A stretch of 64,000 bases of DNA from Puffinus mauretanicus (lineage: Eukaryota; Chordata; Aves; Procellariiformes; Procellariidae). The translations under genes and the position numbers were made by a program. Where the stretch lies: NCBI GenBank assembly GCA_023333565.1, contig JAJKFH010001094.1, positions 806,001-870,000 of the forward strand, given 5' to 3'. This document shows, piece after piece, positions 26,640 to 36,705 of the stretch. The notes beneath the pieces are model-generated. The model was not told the DNA's origin. It saw nothing but the letters and a program-made list of their open reading frames with translations, and made no database searches. The stretch's first letter is position 1. The number at the start of each line of letters is the position of its first letter.

Positions 26640-27599
26640 GTACTGTGTATGGCAAACCATGACTGAAATCTTTGGTCCCAACCCAGCAACTTCCTTAAAA
26701 CTTGCTTAGTTTTCAGAATACAAGTAACCTTCCCAGCACTGCTTCTGAAAATGTTCACGGGTTTGTCAGCCTGAGCTATTTCTGCAGTTTCACAGTACCT
26801 CGGAAGGGTACAGGTGCAACATGACCAGTGTTTCAGGAGAAATATGCACAGAGGCCCCAGCCCCCTAAAATACAGTTACTCAATTCACAGAAATTACCAA
26901 GAGTTTAGGCACTGAATTTACTTTTAAAATCTGAGGCTGTGTGACCCACCTGAGACAGGAAAACTCTGTCAGATCAGTAAATTAGATCTGAGTCTCCCAA
27001 GTTCCAGACTAGGGTCCTGAGCATTAGACCACCTTTTGCTGTGATGTGCTACCTCAATCAAAGTCGACACAATCTCTTCATAAAGCCTCTCCCTACCTAA
27101 GCAGGGAGCATCTTCCCACATGCTGCAGGAAATGGTCTGTGCTAATGATGTCCAAAAGCTGCTAATGTCCTAAAAGGAAAAAAAAAAAAGGTTTTGTCTT
27201 AGTCCTAGGTTTCCAAGAGGACCGTTCCTCATTGCATTATCTTCCTCAGGAATATCCTGCTGCATTTTGTTTCAGGTCTGTTACGAAAAAATCAGTTCAA
27301 TGGTTTTAAAATTGCAGGATAAAGACAGAAGCATTTGTAATAAATATTTCATCCCCATCTTCCATGTTATTTTTTTGATTGATTCCCAAAATGCTTCATT
27401 TCCACGCATGTTGTGTTTCCAATATGCTATTTCCAGGCATCAGCCTTGAATCCCAATAAACAATACTGACTCGGTTATATTTTTTCAGAACAAATCATTC
27501 TGACTGTACATCTAATCTCTTTGAAATGCTTTACAGTAATGAATTGAAAATAGAGTTTGGGGAGAAGTCACTGATGCATTGGGCATTGGTTTCCCATAG
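26640..27599 (+). other. FBLN5 intron 6
   Basis: This intron of 960 bp begins gtactg and ends catag. It contains an old MIR-like relic at about 26930-27035 and an A-rich run near 27178-27189. No other feature is seen. Confidence 0.9.
26930..27035 (+). repeat. MIR-like SINE relic in intron 6
   Basis: The segment gatctgagtctcccaagttcc, followed by ctagggtcctgagcattagaccacctt, matches the MIR tail pattern (GAACCCAGGTCTCCTGACTCC ... GTGCTCTAACCACTAGACC). Confidence 0.55.
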
Positions 27600-27719
27600 A
27601 TCTGAATGAATGTACAAGCGAAAACCCTTGCACTCAGACCTGCGTCAATACCTACGGCTCTTTTCTCTGCCGCTGTGAACCTGGCTACGAACTGGAAGCT
27701 GATGGAGTTAACTGCAGTG
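27600..27719 (+). CDS. FBLN5: FBLN5 exon 7: cbEGF-like domain 4
   Basis: This is a 120-bp, 40-codon phase 1 symmetrical exon, DLNECTSENPCTQTC at the start and DGVNCS at the end. The acceptor is ...ttcccatag ending at 27599 and the donor gtaact starts at 27720. Six cysteines are present; calcium-binding D-x-N-E and the hydroxylation site C-V-N-T-Y-G-S-F-L-C are conserved. It corresponds to human residues 207-246. The human residue before the sixth cysteine is His (GVHCS) but here it is Asn, which creates an N-C-S sequon. Missense changes in this domain of human FBLN5 cause cutis laxa; Cys and Ser at the known sites (CVNTYGSF) are intact here. Confidence 0.97.
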
Positions 27720-30542
27720 GTAACTGTCTTTAGCTATTTATTGGTTTGGCTTCCTTAATTCTGTTAGGTTTTCTTTTTCCAAGGTACTGTTTTGTACATG
27801 CTTTTTAAAAAGTTTTTTGCCTTGGTCCGTGGTTAGCAGCAGGGTAGCTGCAACTCATATGATCTTCTTTCCAGTTGAAGCACACAGCAAATACCCAGAA
27901 AAGCACAATGGAGGAAGGCTACAAATGGTTTTAAAGAAATAAGCTGTATATTAAAAAGCTCCAAGATAATAGCAAAGCATAAGAAAACGCTTTGTAATGC
28001 TGAACAGAAAGCTTTATTAGAGCAAGTAAAGTAGGGATAGTCCTAGAACATTATTCCATGATTAAAGAAATACCTTATATAAAGCACTTTTCCATTTGCC
28101 TGTTGAATGCATGTATTCCTCTTGCTCTTACAACTGCACACTTCTGCCTGAAACTTTCCCCAGTTCCCCCTGTATGACTCTGGCTACACCTCAGAAACAA
28201 TGTATGGTTTCTTAGTACAGCTATTGCTAATCTGAGCAGCACATAGGAGAAGAAACTGTGCTTATGTCACTGTACTTTTCCTCTCTTGTTTTTGTTTTTA
28301 TTTTATTGCTTTATTTTAATTGAAGGCAAAACTTATTTCTGTGCTTAGTGTTCCCACAGCCTGATAAAATTAGAGAATCCCGCCAATATTTCTTGGAAGG
28401 AAAAACACACTGGAAAATACTTGTTTTTTAATTTACAGTAAACAGATGTAACATGCTGTTTCTGAGAGAGAAGACATGTGATATGCAGTATGTGTATAGA
28501 TTAGTGTTTGCAAAGCTCTTCTTCCCTGCAAACCGCCTTATTATAAGAGAAAGAACAAAGACTTAAATCTCTAAAGGGTCTTACGCGTTTAACATTTAGA
28601 GCTGCAACACCTAACTTAAGTTTTCTGCTTTCTAATGGAGTTTCTGCTTCTAAGTTAGACTCCTGCACCTTTTTATGTGCTCCTGAGCTATTTGGGGGGC
28701 CTGAACCAATTAAGTTCAATGCAATGCCACATAAACACTGCCAGTATAAAATTGTGACAGAAGAGGTGGTGTTTGGGCCTCATTCATGTCTGAGAGTTAA
28801 GCCAGCAAAAGGGACTTTCCACCACCCAGATTCAGAGCAGAAAACCTTTTCTTGACAATTCTGTGCAAGAAAATGTCTGTCAAAGCAGGTCAAATGTCTC
28901 TGGATGAGCTTCTTTCGCTTCACAAGCAATCACTAGACATTGCTGAGGCTCGCAAAGTGAATGCCTGGTTAGGAGGACACTCCTATGAGACACTTAGGAT
29001 CCAGATGTACAGCCACTGGATTAGCCCATGGCCTAGAAGCCATCTTACCTTGAAGATGGGAGGCATCCCAGCCCCAATTCAAGGAGAGAGGCAGAGATTT
29101 CAACCTGTCTTTCCCAACATCGGCATTATTTTCTAATCACAGAGGTCTTGCGTGTGCATTAGATGTGCTCTGAAATGCCTACCATCTTGTCCTCTGCAAG
29201 TAGTCAGCAGAATGCCAGAAGTGTTTACGAATAGCAAAGGTGTGTCCTGTGTGGGCTCAGCAGAAGACATGTAGGACCCTCGGAGCTCTAAGTCCCTCCA
29301 GCACTTGACAGCAGCTGAGCACAGGTTATACGAATCCGATGTGCTGGAGGTCGGGGCTAGGGGGTGGGTGATATCTCGGTCCCTTTACGGAGTCAGCCCT
29401 TGGTCCATGTTTTGTCAGGAAGGTGTTTTTTTCAGTGAACTTGCTGGGGCAAGTCACACAGTAAGAGGACTATGTAGATGCAGCGTTCCTTTCATCTCCC
29501 TTTTGATAATGTGGTTGCAGCCATAAAGCCACTTTAACATATTTGGACTTCAAATACTTTCCAATCCATCTGCACAAAACACTAAAAGTGGATAAATGGA
29601 CTAAGCCCAATTTAGAAGAAAGGGAAATTCAGTCTGAAGAGTAAAAGTGATTTGCCTGGGAGAGTCAACATGTCAGAGCTGGGAATAAGAACTTGGGAGT
29701 TCCTGGCTGGGGCTCTGGCCTTTGTTTCTTTCTTCCCCTGAACAGGGAAATAAGGAAATGATTAACTGCAGCCTCCCTCAGTCTAGCGCCTTTGCATGTG
29801 TTTTCCCCTCAATCAGCCATGCCTCCATGTGCAGCTCTGAAGTTCGTCTTTCTCACTTGAGCACAGTTCTGCAGAATACAATGATGGGTCAGCTCATGAG
29901 GGCAAGGGGAAAAGAGCACAATTTCTGCTTTCAGTCAGAGATTTGACAGACTGCTTAGCTTCCTGGGTATCTGGGAGATGGCTGGGCCTTCCAGTAGGTC
30001 TTACCCAAGTTGGGATGAGCTCTGTAGTCTTGCTGGAATGCCTTGGAAGTAACTGGCTAGAGGCTAAGAAACATAAAACAGTGGAGGCTGGCTGCAGGAG
30101 TTCTGCTGGGACCCATGTGGCCCTGGGAAAGGGAAGTTTGCTCTCCAGAAAAAAGAAAAAAAAAGAAAAAAAAAGAGAAGAAAACCACTGCCAAGTCTCT
30201 CCTTTCAAATTACAGTTGCAGCTTTGTTGTTGGAGTAGCTCTATCTCTGACGTAAAACAGAACTGAAAACATGGCCAACTGGTGACAGGTATACGAAAAG
30301 AAAAATAAATAAATAAAGCCATGCATTGTGTTCAGCAGCAGCTTTGGTTTCCCTAGGAGAAAAATGTTTAACCAAGAACTTGTTGTATAGCATTTTACCA
30401 GGTTGCTGCAGAGCTCTAGGGAGCTGGAGAGTGCCAACCTCCAGCTGGGATGATGGGCACGTAGTCTGGATGGCCACCTGCCTGTGGGACTGCTCTTTTG
30501 ACTGTAAAGCCAAAGACACTAAACTTTGTTTTACCACTGCAG
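27720..30542 (+). other. FBLN5 intron 7
   Basis: This intron of 2.8 kb begins gtaact and ends ctgcag. It has a MIR-like relic near 29570-29720 and a purine-rich A/G run at about 30150-30185. ORFs here (for example on both strands around 29.9-30.5 kb) have no recognisable domain and are treated as chance. Confidence 0.9.
29570..29720 (+). repeat. MIR-like SINE relic in intron 7
   Basis: The run aagtgatttgcctgggagagtcaacatgtcagagctgggaataagaac with gggagttcctgg follows the MIR central/3' pattern (AAGTGACTTGCCCAAGGTCACAC...GCAGAGCTGGGATTAGAACC). Confidence 0.6.
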
Positions 30543-30665
30543 ACATGGACGAATGCAGCTTCTCAGAGTTCCTCTGCCAGCACGAATGTGTGAACGGGCC
30601 TGGTTCTTACTACTGTATCTGTCCTTCGGGCTATAACTTGCTTGACGATAGCAGAAGCTGCCAAG
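30543..30665 (+). CDS. FBLN5: FBLN5 exon 8: cbEGF-like domain 5
   Basis: This is a 123-bp, 41-codon phase 1 symmetrical exon, DMDECSFSEFLCQHECVN at the start and DDSRSCQ at the end. The acceptor is ...ttaccactgcag ending at 30542 and the donor gtaaga starts at 30666. All six cysteines, the D-x-D-E motif and the hydroxylation motif C-V-N-G-P-G-S-Y-Y-C are present. It corresponds to human residues 247-287. Human has the sequon N-R-S near the end (Asn283, a reported glycosylation site); here the codon is AGC (Ser), so that sequon is lost. Confidence 0.97.
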
Positions 30666-31195
30666 GTAAGAACATTTCTGCGCTGATTAAAACCCAAGGG
30701 GACCAGAAAATAGGTCCTGTGTCTGGAAAGAGGTTTTCAAGAATTGAGATGCTTGGTCTTGGCATTGCACAGTGAAATACTCATAGGGGCCAATTATGTA
30801 ATTCTGGTAAGAACGTCATCACGTGAATAGTCCCACTGAGGTGAATTGGTGTGTTGGTGTAAGTAAGACTTTACTGGCTAGGAAACAGCTACACAGGAAA
30901 GCCCTCAGATGCTCTCCTCTCTGCTGCACCTCTCTCTTTAGTTTTCCCGTTCTCTAAGGTCAGAGAGCTTGAGCAGCCAATTTCTTTTCTATTTTTGCAG
31001 CACTTAGCATATGGGAGCACTCCAATAAGCAGAAATGAATGGAGTAAAAACTGATCTTAAAAGAGGAGCCAGTTCTCATGCTGCAAGATTGTTATGAATT
31101 TTGGGACAATTCCTTAAGATAGAAACCGGTTTGTAAGAGTGGTGTCTTGCTCATATTTCCCTGCTTTAGCCTTTCTCTTATTTCTTGTGTTTTAG
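30666..31195 (+). other. FBLN5 intron 8
   Basis: This intron of 530 bp begins gtaaga and ends ttttag. Sequence near 30810-30870 (cccactgaggtgaattggtg type) resembles a worn amniote repeat common in reptile genomes, but it is too short to assign. Nothing else is seen. Confidence 0.9.
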
Positions 31196-31322
31196 ATATC
31201 AATGAATGTGAAACCAGAAACTTCACCTGCACTCCACAGCAAACGTGTTTCAATATCCCAGGAGAATATAAATGTTTAGACCCAGTAAGATGCGAGGATC
31301 CTTATATCCAGATTAATGAGAA
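31196..31322 (+). CDS. FBLN5: FBLN5 exon 9: cbEGF-like domain 6 and linker
   Basis: This 127-bp exon encodes DINECETRNFTC followed by the rest of the last EGF-like domain and the first residues of the C-terminal module (VRCEDPYIQINE). The acceptor is ...gtgttttag ending at 31195 and the donor gtgagt starts at 31323. The exon enters in phase 1 and leaves in phase 2: the final AA joins C of exon 10 to make Asn, giving INENRCMC, parallel to human SDNRCMC. A shift of one base at the donor would break the frame, which supports this boundary. The N-F-T sequon matches the human N-H-T site at residue 296. The hydroxylation motif C-F-N-I-P-G-E-Y-K-C is present. Confidence 0.96.
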
Positions 31323-34208
31323 GTGAGTAACATACCCACAGCCACAAAAGCGAATTCTGTGTGAAGCGTATCTAGAGTGAACCAAATAAGCTGCATTTTT
31401 ACACAGCCATGAAGTGTGTCTAGAGCGCTATACATACATGCCGTTGCTGCATTTACCATTGGTAAGCTTTATAAAAATAATAAATTGCAATTCCTTACTA
31501 GGTCACCAGGTGGGATATGATATGATATGATACTCAAATGTGTGGGAAGTTAGACTGGGAAAACACTTGTCAGTGAGTAGAGAAAACAGCAAGGTTTGTA
31601 ATGTAAAAGAGACATTTACTTACATTACTAACTGACTTCATATATGCTCAAATGTAGCCTGCTTATTAGTATGAGTATTTCCTGTAAATATTAACTAGCT
31701 TATGTCTGGGAAGTACTTTAAAACATTAGATGATAGTTATAGCAGGATACAAGTAGCTTCCTACTGCTTACAGGTCAAAAGTGCTGAAAAGTCCACAGAC
31801 TGGTTTTTCTTTGTCCAGAAATTGGGTATGTCTGGATGGGGCTGTTAGCACTCTTACTGTCTAAATTTGGAATTTTTTGAGTAAGCAAAAAAATAAATCC
31901 CACATTTCTAAAAATTGCCTGTTTCCTTTACATTTTTGTAGGTATTTGTCTGGGGCTCAAAATATTTCAGCTCCAGACAGATCTCTATATATTGTAGGCC
32001 ATAGTATTTAATCCACAGTGTTTGCACTAAACCCAATTACTTGGGATTGCTTGGTAACCTAATCTATTTTATAGAAACGCAAGAGATGAAGAATCAGCTT
32101 CTTTCCATTATAATTTATTCATGTCTTTACATTGCTTTCTGAACTAGGGCAGCTGAGGAGTGGACATGTTCTGTTCTTCCAGTTCTGGGTTTACCTACCT
32201 TCAGAGGTGTAGAGTCTTAAAATGGAATTTGAAATATCTGAAGCCTCTGTATCTAAATTCCCCAGAGCCCAACTATAGAGTCCTCGCAGATCAGCTTGCA
32301 CCAGAACTCTCGATCTCTGAGCTTTGTGTTTGGTGGCTTTGGCTCGTGTCTAGATGTGACTGCATTTAATTTGTGGCTTATGTCTAGAAGTGGTCAGTAT
32401 AAAAGCCAAGTGAATTCCTTGCATCTGTGTTTTCTGTGGAAGGAATTGGGTGTTTGTAATGCCAGGAGCCTTTTTATGGGGGACATGCTAGATGAACTGT
32501 CTGAAATTGGTGTCAGTAGTGGAGGTTATAGAAAAAATAGGCAAAAAGACCCAACTCTTTTCCAGTAAATTCCCCAACGTGGCTTTTATAAAGGGACATC
32601 CTGCCTCACAACTTTATTAGAGTTCTCTGAAGAAATCAGCAGCATGTGGCTAGGGCACATGGGCTGATGCTGTCTGTTTGGGTTTCCAAAGGCTTCTAAA
32701 AGAACCTCACATATGTTATTATGAAAATTAAGGAACCATAAGTAAGAGAGAAGTCCCTGGCACAGAAGAATAAGAGGTTGAAAGATAAAAAATAAATAGA
32801 GTATAGTATTAAATTGTCAACTTTCACAGTGAAGTTCTGCAGAGGTCTAAGCTGGACCTACTTTGTCCAACATAGCTGTAAGCAACCTGGGAAAAAGGAT
32901 AAGCCATGAGATGGGCAAAGTCTGCAACAGTATCTGAGGACAGTAGAGAAAAGGGTGGGCAGAAAAGAATTGCAGAAGGAGCCTCAACGGCTGTGCAATA
33001 AAAAGGGTAGTTGAAATTTGTGTAGATGAATGTAAAGTAAAAAGACAATCCCAAATTCACAAATTAAATAAAGAACACTGATCTGATCATAATCCGTCCA
33101 AACTGAGATTTGAGGGTTGTTACAGATAGTTCCATGATCTGCAGTACTCACTAGAGGTCAGAAAAGCAAGCTGAATTTGAGGTGTTAATAGGTAGAGAAT
33201 ATCCTTAGAGCACATGTCATTGTGTACCCATATCTTCAAGACTGTGAAGTTCCTTCCCTTCCTCTCAAAAGAAGTATAACTGGACAAAGGTTCATAAAGA
33301 GCAATGAGGATGATCAAAAGTATGGAATAGCTTCCTTGTGAGAAACAACTACATTAGGACTCTTTAGCCAACAACAGGGTCAAATATGAAACCCTGAGCT
33401 GCGTGAGGAGGGTGAGCAGGGATTGACTGGCCACTCTGCCTTCAACAGAAGAGTTGGGAGCATCAGAGGAAGTCAGCAAGGGGCAGTGCAGAGAGAGGTG
33501 AAGGGGGCTGTGGAGCTCCTGGCCACAGGGGGCTGTGGTTGACAAACATTCATTGTGTGTAAGGGGAAGCTGGACAAGCTGATGGATAAGAAACGCATTA
33601 AGGGCTGATGAATACACAGAAGACATCTTTGTTTCAAGAATTTCCTGAGTCACAAACAATTGGAGGCTATTGCTGGAAGTGTCATACGCTTAGCCCGCTA
33701 TCCTGCTCTTCCTTAGGGCTCTGCATTTGGTGCTAGAGCTTTGGTTTGATCGAGGATGTCTCACTGTGTGTTTTCATGTAGTATATAAAAGATTGTTAAA
33801 AAAAGAATACAACATTTATGTAGCACCATCAGTGAAATGATTCAATAATTAACATTATTTTGAAGACAGTTCAGTTTAAATTACTACCAGAATAAACATG
33901 TACTGGGTATTCTACACCTGCAGAGCTGCTTTAAAGAAAGTATAGATTTTCGAGTGATCTAAGAAGACAAAGGATGCCAAGATATTTTGGCCTAGAAGAC
34001 AAGAAAAAGAAGGCAGGGATATAGGAAGGCCAGAATAGTAACATAGAGAATACTAAAAGTGAGAAAATTCATTACAAGTTTCTTTAATTCTTTTAGTTGG
34101 TCGACAACATTATTTGTTTATTTATTTATGCAGCTATATTTGCATATAAAGAATCAAATATTACAGCAATTTGTAACCCCTGATGACAATCCTATCTCTG
34201 ACAATTAG
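31323..34208 (+). other. FBLN5 intron 9
   Basis: This intron of 2.9 kb begins gtgagt and ends aattag. It holds a three-unit ATATG/A microsatellite near 31515-31532 and, in its second half, a CR1 LINE fragment of roughly 0.9 kb listed separately. The remaining sequence shows nothing recognisable. Confidence 0.9.
32800..33750 (+). mobile_element. CR1-type LINE fragment in FBLN5 intron 9
   Basis: A sense-oriented CR1 relic shows several landmarks in order: gtgaagttctgcagaggtct near 32830, the segment before gatgaatgtaaagt near 33025, gagcaatgaggatgatcaaa followed by tatggaatagcttcc near 33300-33335, aagctggacaagctgatgga near 33567, and the CR1 3' region with aatacacagaagacatctttg near 33610 and aggctattgctggaagtg near 33663. 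Many frame breaks mean that no protein is made. The insertion is intronic, so the mRNA is not expected to change. Confidence 0.85.
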
Positions 34209-34404
34209 CCGCTGCATGTGTCCAGCTGAAAACGCCGGTTGCAGAGATCAGCCATTCACCATCTTGTACAGAGTGATGGATATGGTGTCCGGGCGGTCTG
34301 TGCCTTCTGACATTTTTCAGATGCAAGCAACAACTCGCTATCCTGGAGCCTATTACATCTTCCAAATCAAATCAGGGAACGAGGGCAGGGAATTCTACAT
34401 GCGG
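34209..34404 (+). CDS. FBLN5: FBLN5 exon 10: fibulin C-terminal module, first part
   Basis: This 196-bp exon encodes RCMCPAENAGCRDQPFTILY at the start and NEGREFYMR at the end. The acceptor is ...ctgacaattag ending at 34208 and the donor gtaagt starts at 34405, leaving phase 0. The fibulin-type module mediates matrix and elastin/LOXL1 interactions in this family. The match to human is very high: DIFQMQATTRYPGAYYIFQI and KSGNEGREFYMR are unchanged, and only a few positions differ (AENAG for AENPG, RVMDM for RDMDV, VPSD for VPAD). The preceding intron is 2.9 kb and contains a long CR1 fragment. Confidence 0.97.
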
Positions 34405-35575
34405 GTAAGTCTGGCGCTCACTGAAAGAAAACATGGCGTATCTTCTTGTTAGCTGAAAATCCTTCTGATAGCAGAACTCAGTTTTTAATGAATATCATTT
34501 AAACCTTCAGTACGAGGCATTTTTACACGCAGACACGCAGTGTGCTGATCTGCAGGGGCTTCTGGCTTTTTCAGGAAGGTAACATACTCAAAGCAAACAC
34601 GCTTTTTTTATGAGACATTAGGTTCAGGAAAGTCCAGGACTGTACCCATGTCTAAGATTAGCTCAGGTCTCCCATGCTCAAGAGAAACTATTGTGCCAAA
34701 CCTTTTTTTATTTGATGGACAATCAGTAATTGTCACTGAACGAGTCAACTTTTCTCATTTGTTTTATTAAACTCTTCATTGGAAATTGAAAAACCTGAAC
34801 ACCAAAAAACTAAGCAAAAAAAAAAAAACCAACCCTTTATCCCAAGAATTGACTTTCTGGGTTCTTTGCTTTCATTTGTTATGTATTTTTTTCACCGAGA
34901 ACACATATTTTATGTACACACTGTTAAAGAAAACACAACAACTTTTTTTTTTAATCTGAATTTTCCTCAGAAGACACCTCTGTTCCCCAGCCATCTTCTG
35001 ACATGCGGGGGTGATGGGAAGTATCTGCACAGAATGAGGCACAGCCACCAGGGATGGTGGCGTTCAGAAGGTTGATTTCTAACCATAGGCAAAACCTGGC
35101 TTTGATATTCACCTTAAGTGATGTTCAGTGGCTATTGATGCTTCCCATGCCTCACAGAAACCGGTAGCGTGACGGATTTCGGTAGATTCCAACGCACATT
35201 TCTCCTGAGAGCCTCAGATTCTCACTGTTAAAAAAAAAGAAAATGTTTCAAAACTCCCAAATGACAAGCGGTCCAAGAATGATCATTTACATCTCTCAAG
35301 ATCTTTCCTGTTGCAAAGTCATTACTGATCCCACGGACCTTTTCCGCTCGTCTCGGTCGATCCGCCAGACACTAAGGCTCCAGCGACCAGCATCGTTGCT
35401 CGAGTCTGCTAGTTTTCTTTTATTTATTTATCACACGCCCATTCATTTGTCCCCTAAACCACTCCGCTGGCACAAGCTGTCCTTCCCCTCGGCTGGCAGC
35501 AGCGTTGTTCCCGCCTCGGGGGGCAGCCAGCAGGTGGTGCCTGCCGCTTGCTTCGGGAAGAGCGAGAGCCGCGGG

Positions 35576-35670
35576 CGGGAAGGGACGGGAAGGGACGGGA
35601 AGGGAAGGGAAGGGAAGGGAAGGGAAGGGAAGGGAAGGGAAGGGAAGGGAAGGGAAGGGAAGGGAAGGGG
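35576..35670 (+). repeat. AAGGG pentanucleotide microsatellite
   Basis: About 18-19 tandem copies of a five-base purine unit (GGGAA/AAGGG) run on the + strand. The first copies are variant (GGGAC twice), and the rest are uniform. The strand asymmetry (all purine on +) and G-triplets every five bases favour non-B structures such as G-quadruplex or triplex. ORFs reading through it give artificial EGKGR-type or FPSLP-type repeats and are not genes. Confidence 0.95.
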
Positions 35671-35675
35671 TGCTG

Positions 35676-35731
35676 GGGAGGAGCGGGGCCCGGGGGAGGA
35701 GCGGGGCGCCGGGGAGGAGCGGGTCCCAGGA
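35676..35731 (+). repeat. GC-rich minisatellite, about 17-18 bp unit, 3 copies
   Basis: Three imperfect copies of a unit built around ggaggagcgggg lie immediately after the pentamer tract: one followed by cccg, one by cgcc, and one as gcgggtccca. Together with the pentamer tract and the flanking CpG-dense sequence they form a single GC-rich island within the last FBLN5 intron. Confidence 0.8.
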
Positions 35732-36543
35732 CGCCGCTCCCCGGGGCTGAGGCAGCAGGGCCCGCCGCCCGGCCCGGGCAGCCCGCCCGGCTCCTCCTCG
35801 CGGCTTGGTCGGGCTTCTCTGATCAGAGATAATGCAAACGCTCCGTTTCGTGGTGAAACAGGTCCCGCATTGTGCTTCTGCTGGAAAACAAATTGCACTT
35901 GGTTTTAACGTCAGAAGCTCTGATTTTTAAATGCTCATAATCCACTGTTCTGGCCAGATATTTCAAAGGTCTGCTTCCACTTACTAAAAGACAGATTTTT
36001 CTGAAGTGCCTTCACATACTTAAAGCTCTCTTCAGAGGGTAAGGTTTTGCAACGTTAACATATGCAATTATACAACAAAGCCTGATCCTGTTCACATAGG
36101 AACATCTGTTCTCCATGCTCTGTTAACATAACCCCTTCTTGGTGTTCACTGCTTCAAAGTAACTGTGCTCTTTACATCAAGCAAAATATCTCATGCACAA
36201 AAAAAAGGTGTCACTGCTTGTGCATACCCTAGATCCATGTTTTCATCTTCTTCCATTTGGACAATAGCAAATTTCTATGTTCAATAGCTCCTTTTATGTG
36301 CAGGGCTCCCAAAGGCTTTACAAACTGTTGCGGGTGATAGTTCACACAAAACACCAAAATGGAGCCAAATGCCGAAATGAAGCTTGCTCTCCCGTGAATT
36401 GCAGTAGCTTCTAACAGTGCAGCAGAAAACAGTGTTATTTTGGCTGCTCAAAGACCATGGCCATAATGTGGTCTCACCTGAGATGATAGTTTCCAAGAGC
36501 TGTTTTTTAAAATCTCACCAGTTTCCTCTTGTTTTGTGCACAG

Positions 36544-36705
36544 CAAACGGGACCGATCAGTGCTACTCTGGTGATGACCCGCCCCGTGAAGGGACCCCGT
36601 ACTATTCAGTTGGACTTGGAAATGATCACTGTTAACACCGTCATCAACTTCAGAGGAAGCTCTGTCATCCGGCTGAGGATATACGTATCACAGCACTCCT
36701 TCTAA
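36544..36705 (+). CDS. FBLN5: FBLN5 exon 11: C-terminal end and stop codon
   Basis: This is a 162-bp coding part of the terminal exon: 53 codons and TAA at 36703-36705. It starts in phase 0 after the acceptor ...tgtgcacag (ends 36543) with QTGPISATLVMTRPVKGPRT and ends with IRLRIYVSQHSF. The human end is VSQYPF, so the last three residues differ while everything upstream is almost unchanged. The segment MITVNTVINFRGSSVIRLRI is the most conserved part of the fibulin C-terminal module. No downstream in-frame extension is possible because of the stop. Confidence 0.97.
   Translation, partial: QTGPISATLVMTRPVKGPRTIQLDLEMITVNTVINFRGSSVIRLRIYVSQHSF

Larger units (their letters stand above)
35480..35830. 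promoter_or_regulatory. Intragenic CpG-rich patch in FBLN5 intron 10
   Basis: Many CpG dinucleotides and GC-box-like strings occur here (for example near 35501-35580 and 35681-35810), in contrast to the AT-rich introns. Such patches can be intragenic CpG islands with weak promoter or enhancer activity, but they can also arise by GC-biased gene conversion around tandem repeats in birds. No TATA, clear initiator or splice donor was identified, so function is unproven. Confidence 0.4.
34405..36543 (+). other. FBLN5 intron 10 with GC-rich core
   Basis: This intron of 2.1 kb begins gtaagt and ends gcacag. Its middle (about 35320-35830) departs sharply from the AT-rich flanks: CpG-rich sequence, an AAGGG pentamer tract and a short GC-rich minisatellite. 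These are listed separately. The rest is ordinary intron sequence with A and T runs near 34816 and 34944. Confidence 0.9.

Noticed and set aside
35576..35731. Tandem repeats considered as a CRISPR array
   Set aside because: The units are contiguous with no unique spacers, in a vertebrate intron.
35243..35908. 221-codon forward ORF and 151-codon reverse ORF across the AAGGG tract
   Set aside because: A five-base repeat cycles through all frames without stops, which produces artificial repeat proteins; the region is intronic.
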